Source: Chimonanthus salicifolius (lineage: Eukaryota; Streptophyta; Magnoliopsida; Laurales; Calycanthaceae). Taken from it: a stretch of DNA of 64,000 bases. The position numbers and the translations under genes are program-made. This document shows, piece by piece, positions 12,713-23,846 of this stretch (positions within the stretch are counted from its first letter, which is position 1; each line of letters opens with the position of its first letter). The stretch is from NCBI GenBank assembly GCA_013350335.1, contig CM023541.1, positions 35,704,739 to 35,768,738 on the forward strand, given 5' to 3'. A model generated the notes under the pieces. The model was not told the DNA's origin. It did not search any database and saw only the letters and a program-made list of their open reading frames with translations.

Positions 12713-12838
12713 TGTGAGAGAATAGAAAAAGAAATGAAAAATTGCACAAAAACTGATCTTTCTTAAAGAAAATATTGTGAGAGAAAAGAAAAAGAAATGA
12801 AAAATTGCATAAAAACTGATCTTTCTTAAAGAAACATA
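12713..12838 (+). repeat. 63-bp tandem repeat, two copies
   Basis: Units start at 12713 and 12776. Both read TGTGAGAGAAWAGAAAAAG, then AAATTGCAYAAAAACTGATC. Copies differ at few positions. Confidence 0.85.
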
Positions 12839-12879
12839 TCAAAATTGTAGAAACGTAGTAAGACTGACAATGATTCAAC

Positions 12880-13700
12880 AACTGTATCGACCCTTTGACA
12901 AACAACGACCGGAGCTCAAAATCAGCCATGGAGATCAACAAATTTCAAGAAAAGATCAGATCTTTATCCTGCTTGAGATCCGATTCATCCTCCGGGGAAA
13001 GGAATCTCAACAAATCCTCAGATCAACCCCAAAGAAGTTCGAATTTCAACACCGCAACAATAAATCCAGAGAAGATTTCCATGAAAATCCCGTAAAAAAT
13101 AAGAAATTGCGACCAAAATGAGTGGAAGAACGAAACTGAGAAAGAAGAACCGGATAGAAAAGGAATTCGTTCGGATCACCTTCAGAAGAAGCGAATTCCT
13201 TGAAGAATTACCATCTTTTGGCGAAATGTTGCACCTGAATCCCATCGAACTCCCATCAGTTTCCACTAAAATTCCGATCAAATTCTGGCCTCCAGATCTG
13301 AGAATTACGAGAAATGTTCTAGAGATCTTGTTATTGGAAATCCTCTCTTTTACGATAAATCCGATGGACAAAACCCCTTTAATAAACCACCCGTTTTTGC
13401 TTAAATCTCCTGGTTCTATTATATTTTGGACGCTTGTAACCGGAAGAGCCGAGAAAAGCCATGTGTTTACAGGCTACAGCCCGTAACATAACCTCCCAAT
13501 CCTATACAGCTAGACCGGTTCTTCCTTCTCGGTGATCCACTACTCCTTCCGACTAGACAGATGAACTCCACGTGGAGAATAAATTCAAACGGACGGTTGA
13601 GATTGAATTACACAACATCCTCTCTTCGGACTACGGAGCAGCTCGTGTCCCTGAAGAAAAGGAAATAGCGGGAGTTTCGTGTAGGGACGGGATAAGTAAC
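12880..13700 (-). promoter_or_regulatory. Probable promoter and leader region of the TRP gene
   Basis: This block is less AT-rich than its surroundings and looks single-copy. It contains the perfect palindrome CTCCACGTGGAG (13566-13577), which includes a G-box core CACGTG. Its place upstream of the TRP start, with the LTR element between, fits a distal leader exon and promoter, but no splice link can be proved from sequence alone. The open frames here in both directions have no recognisable protein features. Confidence 0.35.
13566..13577. promoter_or_regulatory. Perfect G-box palindrome
   Basis: CTCCACGTGGAG is self-complementary and contains CACGTG, the core bound by plant bZIP and bHLH factors. 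Its regulatory use here is inferred. Confidence 0.4.
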
Positions 13701-13799
13701 CAGATTTTGATTTTCTATTACTAGTATTAGTTATTAATCGTAATTCCACATATAATTTGTGGTATCTGGTGCCCACAAACACGACTTTGATACCCAACT

Positions 13800-14980
13800 G
13801 TTTACGACGTTATACATGTGTGTCGTTTACCACGTGTGTCGTTTTTTTTTAAAATTCCTCTTAAAAGTATGTTTTTATCGTTAGAAATGATAATTTTTCG
13901 TTAAAATCACGAGATTTTATCATTAAATTTATGTTAAAAAAGCTTGGGGTAAATATATATTTTTTATTTCTAAAATATCATCTATATTTTTAAACTCCGA
14001 CTACATTATTTATTTATTAAATTATATTTTCCATGAGATTTTAAAAAAAAAAAATTGAGAATTTGAAAATATCCTACTATTAACAATTATCTTTAATATT
14101 CTGAGAACGAGCTCTGTGACAATGATACAAATACGAGTGAATAGAAAATAAACTTAGATGGCAGTGTCTTTCAATTTTTAATTCTATCATCCAACTTCTA
14201 AATGTTCTCTTTCAATCTTTTCAATCTCCTCCTAACTTTTAATTCTTACATCAAACTCTTAAATTTTCTCTCCCAACTTCTTTCATAAACATGTATACTC
14301 TGTGTTACCAATCTCTCTGCATCTGCCCTTTAAGAAGAAAAAAGAAAATAGAAGTTTGATATGGAGTAGCGAGATAGGAAGCTATGAAAATTGAGAGAAT
14401 TGTGCTGAATGATAATTCGAATGGCCCTTGTAAACCTTTCTATTCATATAAATCAGATAAATTTATAGAGATTGACTGTTTAGAGTGAAGTCAGAACTCC
14501 CATTTCTTGAACTGGATTTTCGACCATGACTCCTTCAATTTTCTAGTTCTTTTATTTTTTTATTTTTGTACTTCTACTGTCTTTTTTTTCATTTTAAAAG
14601 TTTAGTTTTAAATCAAATAGATTTTGCTTATCTTTTACATTGTTTACTTACTCCTACGTCCTACAATCTTAGGCGGAAAGAAGAGGAACGAAACCCATTA
14701 TTGTAGATGCTTTAACAATGGAAGGTGGTCCTTTGCTTGGGCGTGTGGATGGACCTGGATAAGATTTGGAAGCCAATAAGTTTATCAACAATTTGAATGA
14801 AAAGCCCATATTTGCCCGTGTCTTTTTATGATGTAATAATTTTATTTTATTTTCATTTATGATGCAATAATTTTATATGGAATTTTCTCATTGATGGAAC
14901 TTAGGATTAGCAAGTCCATGGGCATATGAACCCATTGAGTTTAGCAAGATTTAATTTTTTTTTCCTACAATTTATTTACT
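13800..14980. other. Intergenic AT-rich stretch
   Basis: No gene or well-defined element recognised. Confidence 0.4.
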
Positions 14981-15540
14981 AGGAGAGGCTATAAAAGCAT
15001 GGGTCCGCCCATGCTTTGTACGTGCAAAATTCAAGCAAAGCAATAAGAAATTCAAGCATTAAGGTTCTCTTCAAGTTTGGTGAGTTTCGTTCTTCTAAAT
15101 TTCAAGTTGTTTGACTGTTGAAATAATTTTCACGCACATGGGAATGCATGAATGTTTTTAATTTAAAATTTGATTGTTTCTTTTAATTAATTGTAATTGT
15201 CCATAGCATACTTGAATTCTAATTCCATTCTTCAATTTGGTTCAATTGGATTTCAATTTCATTAGTTGGTATAGATGGTGCCAATAAATCTAGTGAGATT
15301 TGAGTCTAACTTGATTTTCTATTGAGTGAACTTCAATTGGGTGGTCTATTTGAGTATCGGGTTTCCTCTTAACACGAGCTATTGCAAAATTGATTTATGG
15401 GTTTTTAAGATTTTTGAAGTCCTTATCCGAATTATAAAATCTAGATCTAAATCTTATTTCGCTAAAGGTTCATAGAAGTGTGAATTGCAGTTAAAATTTT
15501 GGCGTTCATCAGGACAGTGATCCTTAGGCTCGTGTTCAAA
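14981..15540 (+). mobile_element. Possible Ty3/gypsy LTR end with primer-site remnant
   Basis: GGCTATAAAAGCATGGG (from about 14989) resembles an LTR TATA box. It is followed by a leader-like stretch and, at about 15496, TTTTGGCGTTCATCAGGACA. That resembles a decayed form of the TTTGGCGCCGTTGCCGGGGA motif found after many plant gypsy LTRs. No matching second LTR is in view. Confidence 0.35.
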
Positions 15541-15864
15541 ATCGTTAATGAATGACATTTCACTCTTTCAATGTGTTTTCCCTAGAAACTAGAATCCGGA
15601 TGGAAATTTACAGAAACAACAATGAATACATTCTTTATTTTTATTTGATTATTTTATTCTTTTAATTTTAGATCTTAGAAATATAATTGTAAAGCGTTAA
15701 ACTTTTATTATCCATTTACAAAGTAATAATGATTAATGTTTACTCATCATATTCAAAGAGCTATAAAGTCAAAGAGTCTAATCTGTAATAAATATAAAGT
15801 CTCTTCCAAAGACATCTGATATAATTGTTGGAACAATGCAAAGAAAATCAACACCCGTGTAGTG

Positions 15865-16344
15865 CTAAGGTACAAATATCGGCCGATACATATTGTATCG
15901 ACTGATATATATCGGTTTTTTAAGACCAAGTAATATCGACCGATACGATAAGTATCGGCCGTACATACCGAATATCGGCCGATATTCGGTCCTGAATATC
16001 GGCCACAATATCGGCCGATATTCATAAATATCGGTATTTAATTTTTTTTAAAATTTTTTTTTTAAAACACCGATACGGTTTTTCACAGTTTTTACACGGT
16101 TTTTCACGGTTTTCAAAGGTTCAGGGTTCACGGGTTTCACGGGTCCTCACAGTTTTTTGTGGTTTTTTGCGGTTTTTCAAGGTTTTTCATGGTTTTTTGC
16201 GGTTTTTCACGGCTTTTTCACGGTTCCGATATCGGAGGAGAGAGAAAATGCCGATATCGGGATGAGAGATAAAAATATCAGCCGATATTTCGGCCGATAT
16301 GCATATCGGCCGATATATTTGCATGGCCGATTTTTTAACCCCTG
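15865..16344. mobile_element. hAT MITE of the CGGCCGATAT family, copy A
   Basis: 480 bp. The right end reads GATTTTTTAACCCCTG; the left end (CTAAGGTACAAATATCGG) is a mutated form of CAGGGGTTAAAATATCGG. The 8-bp target duplication is gtgtagtg (15857-15864) and ttgtagtg (16345-16352), 7 of 8. The subterminal zones are packed with ATATCGGCCGATA-type palindromes. The middle is a run of CACGGTTTTT-type repeats. No coding capacity. Confidence 0.85.
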
Positions 16345-16903
16345 TTGTAGTGTAATATTTTTTAAATGGAAGGGATAGATAGGCTAATCTATCTCTAATT
16401 CTAAAATGCCTTTAATAAGTCAATCACCATTTTAAGGGTTTGGTAGAATAGGCCATCACCTGACACTTCCACCAATGTGATCAATGACTGTACTCACAAT
16501 CTCAAAGTCTGTACTGCGTTTAAAGCCCCTGAAATTTCAGGGCATCTCAAAAGTAGGATTGACCCTTTCAAAACTATATTTATATATATAATATATTTTT
16601 AAGAGAATAAGCTATGTGGGAGACTTAATGTGGGAAAGAAAGTCACTCTCCTCATATGGACCCATTAGAGTAAGTGTTGATTGATAATACAATGAAAAAA
16701 GAAGATAAGGTCTTATCAGACTAAAGAAAACCGAATAAATGAGACTTTAGGTTACAATAGTGACAGTGAAAGATACATAGAAGTTGGAAATGGCACAAGC
16801 AAAGTACGTTTTAAGCAAACTTTGGTGGACCATGATCATGAGTTCCATGGTGTGGCCCATTATAACATTTGCATTAGTTTGTTATGATACAATTGCTCTA
16901 GTC

Positions 16904-17033
16904 CAGGAGTTAAAAAAATGATAACGGTTGATATATCAGTTGATAAATGTCTCTCTCTTATTTTTTTTATTAAAACAACTAATATTAGTCGATATCAATA
17001 ATATATATATCGGCCAATATTAATTTTCCTCTG
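16904..17033. mobile_element. Short hAT MITE of the CGGCCGATAT family, copy B
   Basis: 130 bp with ends CAGGAGTTAAAAAAATGATA and AATTTTCCTCTG, and internal TATATCGGCCAATATTAA. The flanks ctctagtc and ctatacta match at only 5 of 8 positions, so this is an old copy. Confidence 0.55.
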
Positions 17034-17619
17034 CTATACTACGAAGTAGATTTCATCTTGTGAAGAGCTAGGTAAAATATACATGGATGTAGTTTGAAAT
17101 GCAGCAAACTGCAAATCACGTGTGGATTGCCATCCCAACGACTCCACCTAAAATTTTAGGCAAAACTTATAATAACTTATTTTATTTTTTTTAAATAAAA
17201 ATATTAAGATAAACTTTTGTTTATAAATTAATTATATTTTATTACTACTTTCTATAAAGTATAATAACTTTTTAATTTTTTTTTAAGAAAAGGGTCTAAC
17301 TCAACAGATCAGAATCATTGAAATATTATGATCCACATACTGCAATCCACAATCAAGCAATCTATGTAATCCGAGGTTATCACAGAGAATATCATACTGT
17401 CAAAAAGGAATTCATTAAATGATTTTAATCATTGTTTTTTAAAGATAAAAAATGAATAATTTGATAAATATTTTAGTCTATCATGATTAATCCAACCGTT
17501 ATGATGCATTAAATGAAAATTATAAAAGGTTGGATCAAAACTTTTAAAAAGAGAGAATTTTTTTACGGATCGAATTTAATATAAAATGGATAACATATAG
17601 GATCCCTATGCCCCGCTGT

Positions 17620-17621
<2 letters not shown>

Positions 17622-17695
<74 letters not shown>
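17622..17695. repeat. (TA)n microsatellite
   Basis: About 37 uninterrupted TA units. Confidence 0.98.
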
Positions 17696-17697
<2 letters not shown>

Positions 17698-18059
17698 ACA
17701 ATGATCACACCCCTCTTTATGCTTCACTCTTCGTAATTCCCACCTATGCAAGGCTCATGTATGGTGATTGTGATGGGTCCATTAAAAAAAATCTGAGCAT
17801 AGGTCTACAAAAAATCATCTTAATTGGATTGGTCAAGTCATATTTTTAAAGTTCTAAAAAATATTAATCACCTTTTTAACCCCTGGATTTGTATGGATTT
17901 GAAAACAATGGTTTTATTTATCGAATCAAAATATTTTTTGAGGGACATAAGTTCAAAACTAGACATTTTCAATAGAGCAATCATGATCAACATAGGTGGG
18001 TCACATATAAGTGAGCTCACGAAACATGTGATGTAAGGATGGATGCAAGAGATCATCAT

Positions 18060-18374
18060 ATATATATATATATAATCCCCTAAGAATAGTTTTCATGAGA
18101 CTTTCATGAGTTTGATTTCTAGAGTTCATAGACCTAATGGATTACACATATATCCAATTTGACTTTTAAAACTTGAATTTCTACCATTAGATAAATGTAA
18201 AAATTTAAGATAACTTGTCTTATCCAATCAATATGAATATTTTATCCTATCCATGTGAGCCCCGGTGGTGCCCATTCCGTTCTAACAAAAGTTTTGTAAG
18301 AACTAGTTTGCATGAACTTTAATACAACCTTTAGATTGCAGGGCGCATATTGGATTAAATGGATCTATTCAACC
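18060..18374. repeat. Repeat-family fragment interrupted by the solo LTR
   Basis: It contains TTTTCATGAGACTTTCATGA, then a block with CCAATTTGACTTTTAAAAC, ACCATTAGATAAATGTAAA and TTATCCAATCAATATGAA. Diverged forms of the same block recur at 21690-21830 and 22030-22180. The family is otherwise unidentified. Confidence 0.55.
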
Positions 18375-21300
18375 TGTCACGCCCCGACCCAACCGGTGGG
18401 CCCGGAACGCGACTGATTTTTTTTTTTTTTGAAAGATAAACTGAACCACAAGTATTTTTACTGGGCCGGATCAACAGTTAGGCCCAGCGGTTACACATTA
18501 GCGCGATATGTGGACTCAAACATGTACCATATGCTTCTCAAAAACTAAGACATAATAACAATATGATTAATACAAAGCATAAGAAAATTAATCATTGATT
18601 CATCGTTCAAAAGCATTGTCTCAAAAAGCAACATAGCCTATTACATTAAATTAACATAAATTAAGTATCACATCCGGTACTTAATGAAAATCAATGGTTC
18701 GAAGAACCAACAGAAAAGATCAGGGCATTCCCCTCCGGGGGAATCCCAAGACACTGCCTCAGCTTAATCGCCCTAAGCCTGAAAGAGAGGGTCCTCCTCC
18801 TCGGGTTCATCTCCTGAAAGGTGAGTGGTATGAGCTAACTAGCCCAGTGAAGGATAATTAACAATGCATATTAAGTAAATAATGAAACAGGTTAGCAATA
18901 GTTCAATATCACATGCTTGATAACAGTAAATATAATCTCAAATAATATAATAACATCATCAAACTATCAATCACTGCCATTATCCACCGTAACGCCTGCC
19001 GACTACACTGAGACCAGTATTAAGTCCCGACACGGTCAAAATACATCCTTGCAAGTACATCTCCGGCTCTAACTTAGCCGATATTGACACCCTCAAGTCA
19101 GCAACTGACGACAGCATGGTCCGCCCATGGTCCAGTAGACAAGAACCATCTCTCATATGGCCGATAGTGGTTCAATAGCCCAGGTACGTGGAAGCAGTCT
19201 TACATACACATACGATCAACATCGTAATATCATAATCATCACAGCACTCTTACCATAGTGCATCATGTATAGGCACATGAGTGGGTTCATCAAAACCGAA
19301 ACCACTCATTACTCAATATAACACCTGTTTACAAAATCTGCAGAGTTAAGTTCCCTCACCGTTCTGTGTGGTTTACGCAGTCTCTGTTCAAACAACATAC
19401 AAGTGCACAATCAATATATATAACAAATACGTACATATATGTAGAATTTGGAAATCATGCATTTTCCCACAAAATATCCAGGGTTAATGGAAATGAGTCT
19501 CCTACTTAGTTTCTATCCTTTTTAAATCATCCACAAGATAATAATATAATAATAAAAGGGGCTCAGTCCAAACTCATATTGTCTTCTGGGCATTGACCAG
19601 ATTGACTTATTGAGTGAGGTCTAGATCCTCGGGTCACTTCTCGGTTGTCTTCTAGATAGGACCAGAGCTGACATTTTGAGTAGGCCTCGAGGTCACTCAG
19701 TACCCGACTATAGTGTCGTCCTGAAAGTGAATTATCAGTTCCCGACTATAATGTCGGACTGAAAGCGGATACAATAGTATTTACACTATAAATAATAAGA
19801 GAAAGGGGTTAGTACATTTTTAATTAACAAGGGGGTATAAATCATAACAAATAATCAAACACATTAAATAATCATCAATATTAGACAAAAACAATATTCC
19901 AACAATATTTTATCATTTTCAAAATGGGTCCCTAGAAACATCACCTCGAAACTGGGTGCAGTGGCTTCGGATCATCCGAACCACTCTAAACTGAGTCACT
20001 GGCCTCGGAACTTGGGCCTGACTTCGGATCGTCCGAAGACTGGGTCTCGGACCGTCCGAAGTCCATCCGAAACAGGAAAAACAGAAAACAGAAAGTCTCG
20101 GTGGGTCTGAAGCCTCGGAATGTCCGAAGACAGGGTTCGGAACGTCCGAGAGGGTTGGTCCTTCCGAGCTTGGCTCGGTCCTTCCGAGCTGGGCTCGGTG
20201 CATCCGAAAGAGGTCTGGCTCGCCTCGGGCGGACTGGGCTTCGGGTTGAAGCTCAGAACGTCTGAGGGTCACGGCTCGGACCGTCCGAAGGTTCGAACCG
20301 TCCGAAGATCGGCTCTCGGACCTTCCGAGAGTAGTCTTCTCCAACTGTCTGCAACAGTAGACAGTCACGGCGGAAAAACGGTGAAATGCGATTCCAGAAA
20401 GGGAGGGCTTCCCGGATTCGGTTTTCACATCCGTCTGGTTTGATGGACTCCTCTGTGAGTCCTCTTTCCATAGGGAGGGGTTTGGAGCTCAGAAGCTCAC
20501 TGGGCCATCCGATTTTAAAGTCAAATCCTCACGGGTACATGAAACCCATGGTTTTCCTTAAAACTTAAAACTTGTTTTTTCTCAATCAAAACGGACTCAA
20601 AATTCGATTTTCTTGATTCAAAACCAGTTAGAATTTAAAGAGGAATGTAATGAATACCTTCACTTTGGTTCCTGGTCTGAAATTCGGGTTTTTACAAAGC
20701 TCCCTTTAAGCTTACTGTTATTGAAAAACAGAAGCACAGCAGGGGGGTCTCGGCCGGGGTTTTACAGAGAACAGAGGGCACAGAGAGAGGAAAGAAATGC
20801 AAAGGATGGCTGGGAGTTCAAACGATTCAATAAGGCTTCAATTTAAAGGATTTCAGTTGAGGAGAGATGCCGGAATTCAGCTGCATAAGCAGAGTCGACG
20901 ATGGGACGGGACAACCATGGATCATCATTCTCCGGCCGGAAGGCTTGCTGCTCGATGGGACTGGACGGCGGGAATCCATGATGACCGGAAATTCGGGCGA
21001 ACGGCAGTGCACGCCTGCATGGCGTTGATGATTTTTCTGCTGTTTACAGATCAGTCCCCAAACAGTTTATAATTTGCAGATAAGCCTCATTTTGATAAGA
21101 AATCGATTTTAAAACTAGGTCACCATAAAAATTTCAGAAATTATCTCTCACTAAAAACCCTTGATTTAAATAAAAATCATATTTTACCCATAATTACTTA
21201 TTTCAACAAATGTAAAAATAACTAATTTGTAAATCTTGTTTTGAAGTGAAATGAAATATCTAGATCATTTCTAAAATGATCTAACACCAAATACCATTTT

Positions 21301-21668
21301 CAAAATTTATCTCTTTCCCGAAATTATTTAAAATAATTAAAACTCTCTTTCAGGGTTCCGACGGGCGATATTTAAGTATCATTTTCTGAAAATTAAAATC
21401 ATTTTAAAATAATAAATGCAAATCCTTCATTAAGGATAACATTATTCACCAATAATATTCACATATCAATATAATTTATAAAAACACATCTAAAAGTGGT
21501 AAATTACCAAAATACCCCTCCACCTGAACGGGCTGGATCTCTGAGCTCACGAGCTCGGATTGGGCCTCGCTTGGGCTTTCCTCAAAGCCCTGACCGAAAA
21601 CCTCGAGATCAACAGGTTAAACACGATTAACGAGGTAAAACACACCTAATCTGGGGCAGGGTATTACA
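18375..21668 (-). mobile_element. Solo LTR, 3.3 kb, Ty3/gypsy-like
   Basis: The plus strand reads TGTCACGCCCCGACCC at the left edge and GGGGCAGGGTATTACA at the right. The 5-bp target duplication is perfect: CAACC at 18370-18374 and 21669-21673. Read on the minus strand it starts TGTAATACCCTGCCCC, like the element at 32762. No internal domain, primer site or polyprotein is present, so it is a solo LTR. The length and TGTAAY..CCC ends suggest a chromovirus (Tekay/Del-like) LTR; that assignment is inferred. Short open frames inside (for example 19919-20443) are not genes. Confidence 0.88.
19960..20335. repeat. Cluster of CGGA/TCCG palindromes in the solo LTR
   Basis: About a dozen copies of a degenerate palindrome of the form YTCGGANNNTCCGAR, for example TTCGGATCGTCCGAAG, CTCGGACCGTCCGAAG, CTCGGAATGTCCGAAG and TTCGGAACGTCCGAGAG. 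Spacing is irregular. A similar cluster lies in the other solo LTR at 34028-34400. Confidence 0.85.
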
Positions 21669-21926
21669 CAACCACTCACACCCACATGAATTACATCAGT
21701 ATCCAATTTGATACTAATCCAACTTTTAAAACCCATTGATCTAACTCGATAAATTTCCACCATTAAATAAATGTAAAATTTTGAGGGCATTAAAAAACAT
21801 AACTTCTCTTATCCAATCAAATTAAAATTTTATAAGCACCATGTAGAAACCAAATCCTTTCGAACCGACTCATCTACGTAGGCTCAAGTGAGCCCATTGA
21901 GCCGTTTGAAGGGAATCACTACTATA
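21669..21926. repeat. Continuation of the repeat split by the solo LTR
   Basis: Shares CCAATTTGATACTAATCCAA and ATTAAATAAATGTAAAATTT with 18060-18374 and 21927-22286. No coding sequence. Confidence 0.45.
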
Positions 21927-22286
21927 ATAATTCTCCCTTGAAAACAATTCTCATGAAACTTTCATACAAACTTTGCCATGTGGGACCCACAGTAGACTTA
22001 ATAGATCCAATACCCCCTCACACCTACTTACCCTTGTGAATTGCATCGTACTGAATTTGACACCAATTTGACGTTCAAATCTCATTGGTCTAATTCGATG
22101 AACTTCTTCTACCAGGTAAACGTAAAATTTTAAGGGCCTCAAAAAATATGACTTTTCTTATCTAATCAATATCGAATTTTATAGACATATAAGACTAAGG
22201 TCTTCTAAACCTACCCGTCCATGCGTATTCAAGTGGCACCCATTGGCCAACCTTAGTGCAAATTTGTTCTCAAGGGAGAAGTCCTC
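21927..22286. mobile_element. MITE-like element with TTCTCCCTTGA ends
   Basis: The left end AATTCTCCCTTGAAAACAAT is inverted at the right as ATTTGTTCTCAAGGGAGAAG. The interior is the repeat block shared with 18120-18250 and 21690-21830. No coding capacity and no certain target duplication. Confidence 0.55.
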
Positions 22287-23077
22287 TGTATATATAGAGC
22301 ACTTAGTTCCTCAGTCTTTATAAATACCAATGAAGTTTCTTGGTCAAGTCAAAGCACCATTAAAAATTTTCCGAGGTAGAAATTTGAGATTTTTTAGTGA
22401 AAATAGCTTAAAATTCGTAAACTCTGATGGCAATATCGCAAAAAAAAAAAAAAACACACACATAGAGTGCCTCGTATTAAATTTAGGACGAAAATAACCT
22501 TCTTCCATGAGAAGTCATTTTTGAGGGAAAAATGCCCTTCATGACCGAGATCAGATTTTCCTCACTTCAACTTTAGCTTTAAATCTGCAAAGCCCAAATC
22601 AGACTATTCCTCTTTTACTCCTATCTTCGACTTCACATCTCTATAATTCTCTTCACATCCTTCTCCTTTTACCATAGTCACCATTGGTTTCGTATCTTCA
22701 AAACCCATCCCAGATTCTTTCTTTTTCACACCATTCATCGGTATAGAATCATTAGAACCAAGTTCCAAACTCTCAGGAATTTCTACCATTAAGAAAAAAA
22801 ATCTGAGCACCATAACTGACGATCGATCACTTTATAATGATAGAGTGAGAGAAATCTAGGTATGTCAAGGATGATGTTGGTGGCAGTATCTGTGTTGTTT
22901 CAAGCAAAAAAAAACGTCCAGAAGATGTCAAAATTGAGCATTTATGGCCCGAGGACAAAATGGATCTTCTCAATCTTTTCGACAATGGCCGTCCGTCATT
23001 ATAGAAATCAATAATAAAGAGGGAAAAAATGAGAGAATGCAAGTTTGAGTTTTGCCCTAGCGCTTGACAAAAACACA

Positions 23078-23175
23078 GTTTTGCACTAGTGCAAAACACA
23101 ATTTTTTGTGCTAGCACAAGTTTTATGTTTTTTGTCAAGTATAAGTCTTGTTTTGCGCAAGCGCAAGACATTCAA
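23078..23175. repeat. Cluster of short perfect palindromes
   Basis: GTTTTGCACTAGTGCAAAAC (23078-23097) is a perfect 20-bp palindrome. TTGTGCTAGCACAA (23106-23119) is another, and a TTGCGCAAGCGCAAG block follows at about 23154. All share a TTGYGC / GCRCAA core. Confidence 0.8.
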
Positions 23176-23440
23176 TTCGCACTAGAGTAAATAGTTCAAG
23201 AGGCTACATTTCAGTTGTTTGAAGAAACTTGGTCTGTGCCACATAATAAAGGGCATTTTTGTCTTAAATTTATCACGAGCCACTCTGAGCTAAATTTTCT
23301 TTTTAGGCATTGCCACTTGAATTTGCAAATTTTAATGTTCATCACCAACCTGTCACAAATCACTCCTTTCGTCATGGTCACTTTCATATGACTTCAGTTG
23401 AAAAATGAAAAGGAACACTTTATGGAACAATATTCAATTC

Positions 23441-23443
<3 letters not shown>

Positions 23444-23479
<36 letters not shown>
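23444..23479. repeat. (CT)n microsatellite
   Basis: About 18 uninterrupted CT units. Confidence 0.97.
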
Positions 23480-23480
<1 letters not shown>

Positions 23481-23846
23481 CGACCGACAAGAAGTTAATT
23501 CAACAAGACTAAAAGAAGATTAGACATTATAAAGATAGAACTTCATAGTTGGATATTTACATTTTGTAGGGTGTGTTTTGGCAGAAAAAAAGTTCTCGTC
23601 AAATATGCCTCAAGACAATCATCATGATCATCATTTGTCAGCCATATGTTAATCTAAAGTTGATTTTTTGAAACCATAAAGTTCATAATGCAAGACGAAT
23701 GTATACTCATCACCATGGAGATCCAATCCACTCGGATTTGGGGTATACAGGATAAGTAGTAGACACCATGACATGCACAAACAGAGAGAACAAGAACATG
23801 ACCAATAAAATAGAAGCTGGACTAATCATTTAAAATAGCAAAGAAA

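Larger units (their letters stand above)
22287..23846. other. Region 3' of STOP1, no gene seen
   Basis: No convincing reading frame. Contains a cluster of short palindromes near 23078-23175 and a CT microsatellite at 23444-23479. Part of the right side is probably STOP1 3' UTR. Confidence 0.45.

Noticed and set aside
13018..13486. Open frames on both strands near the G-box
   Set aside because: Overlapping frames in an unspliced leader/promoter-like stretch with no protein signature.
20797..21072. 91-codon open frame near the edge of the solo LTR
   Set aside because: Lies fully inside the LTR and has no counterpart in the second solo LTR as a conserved protein.
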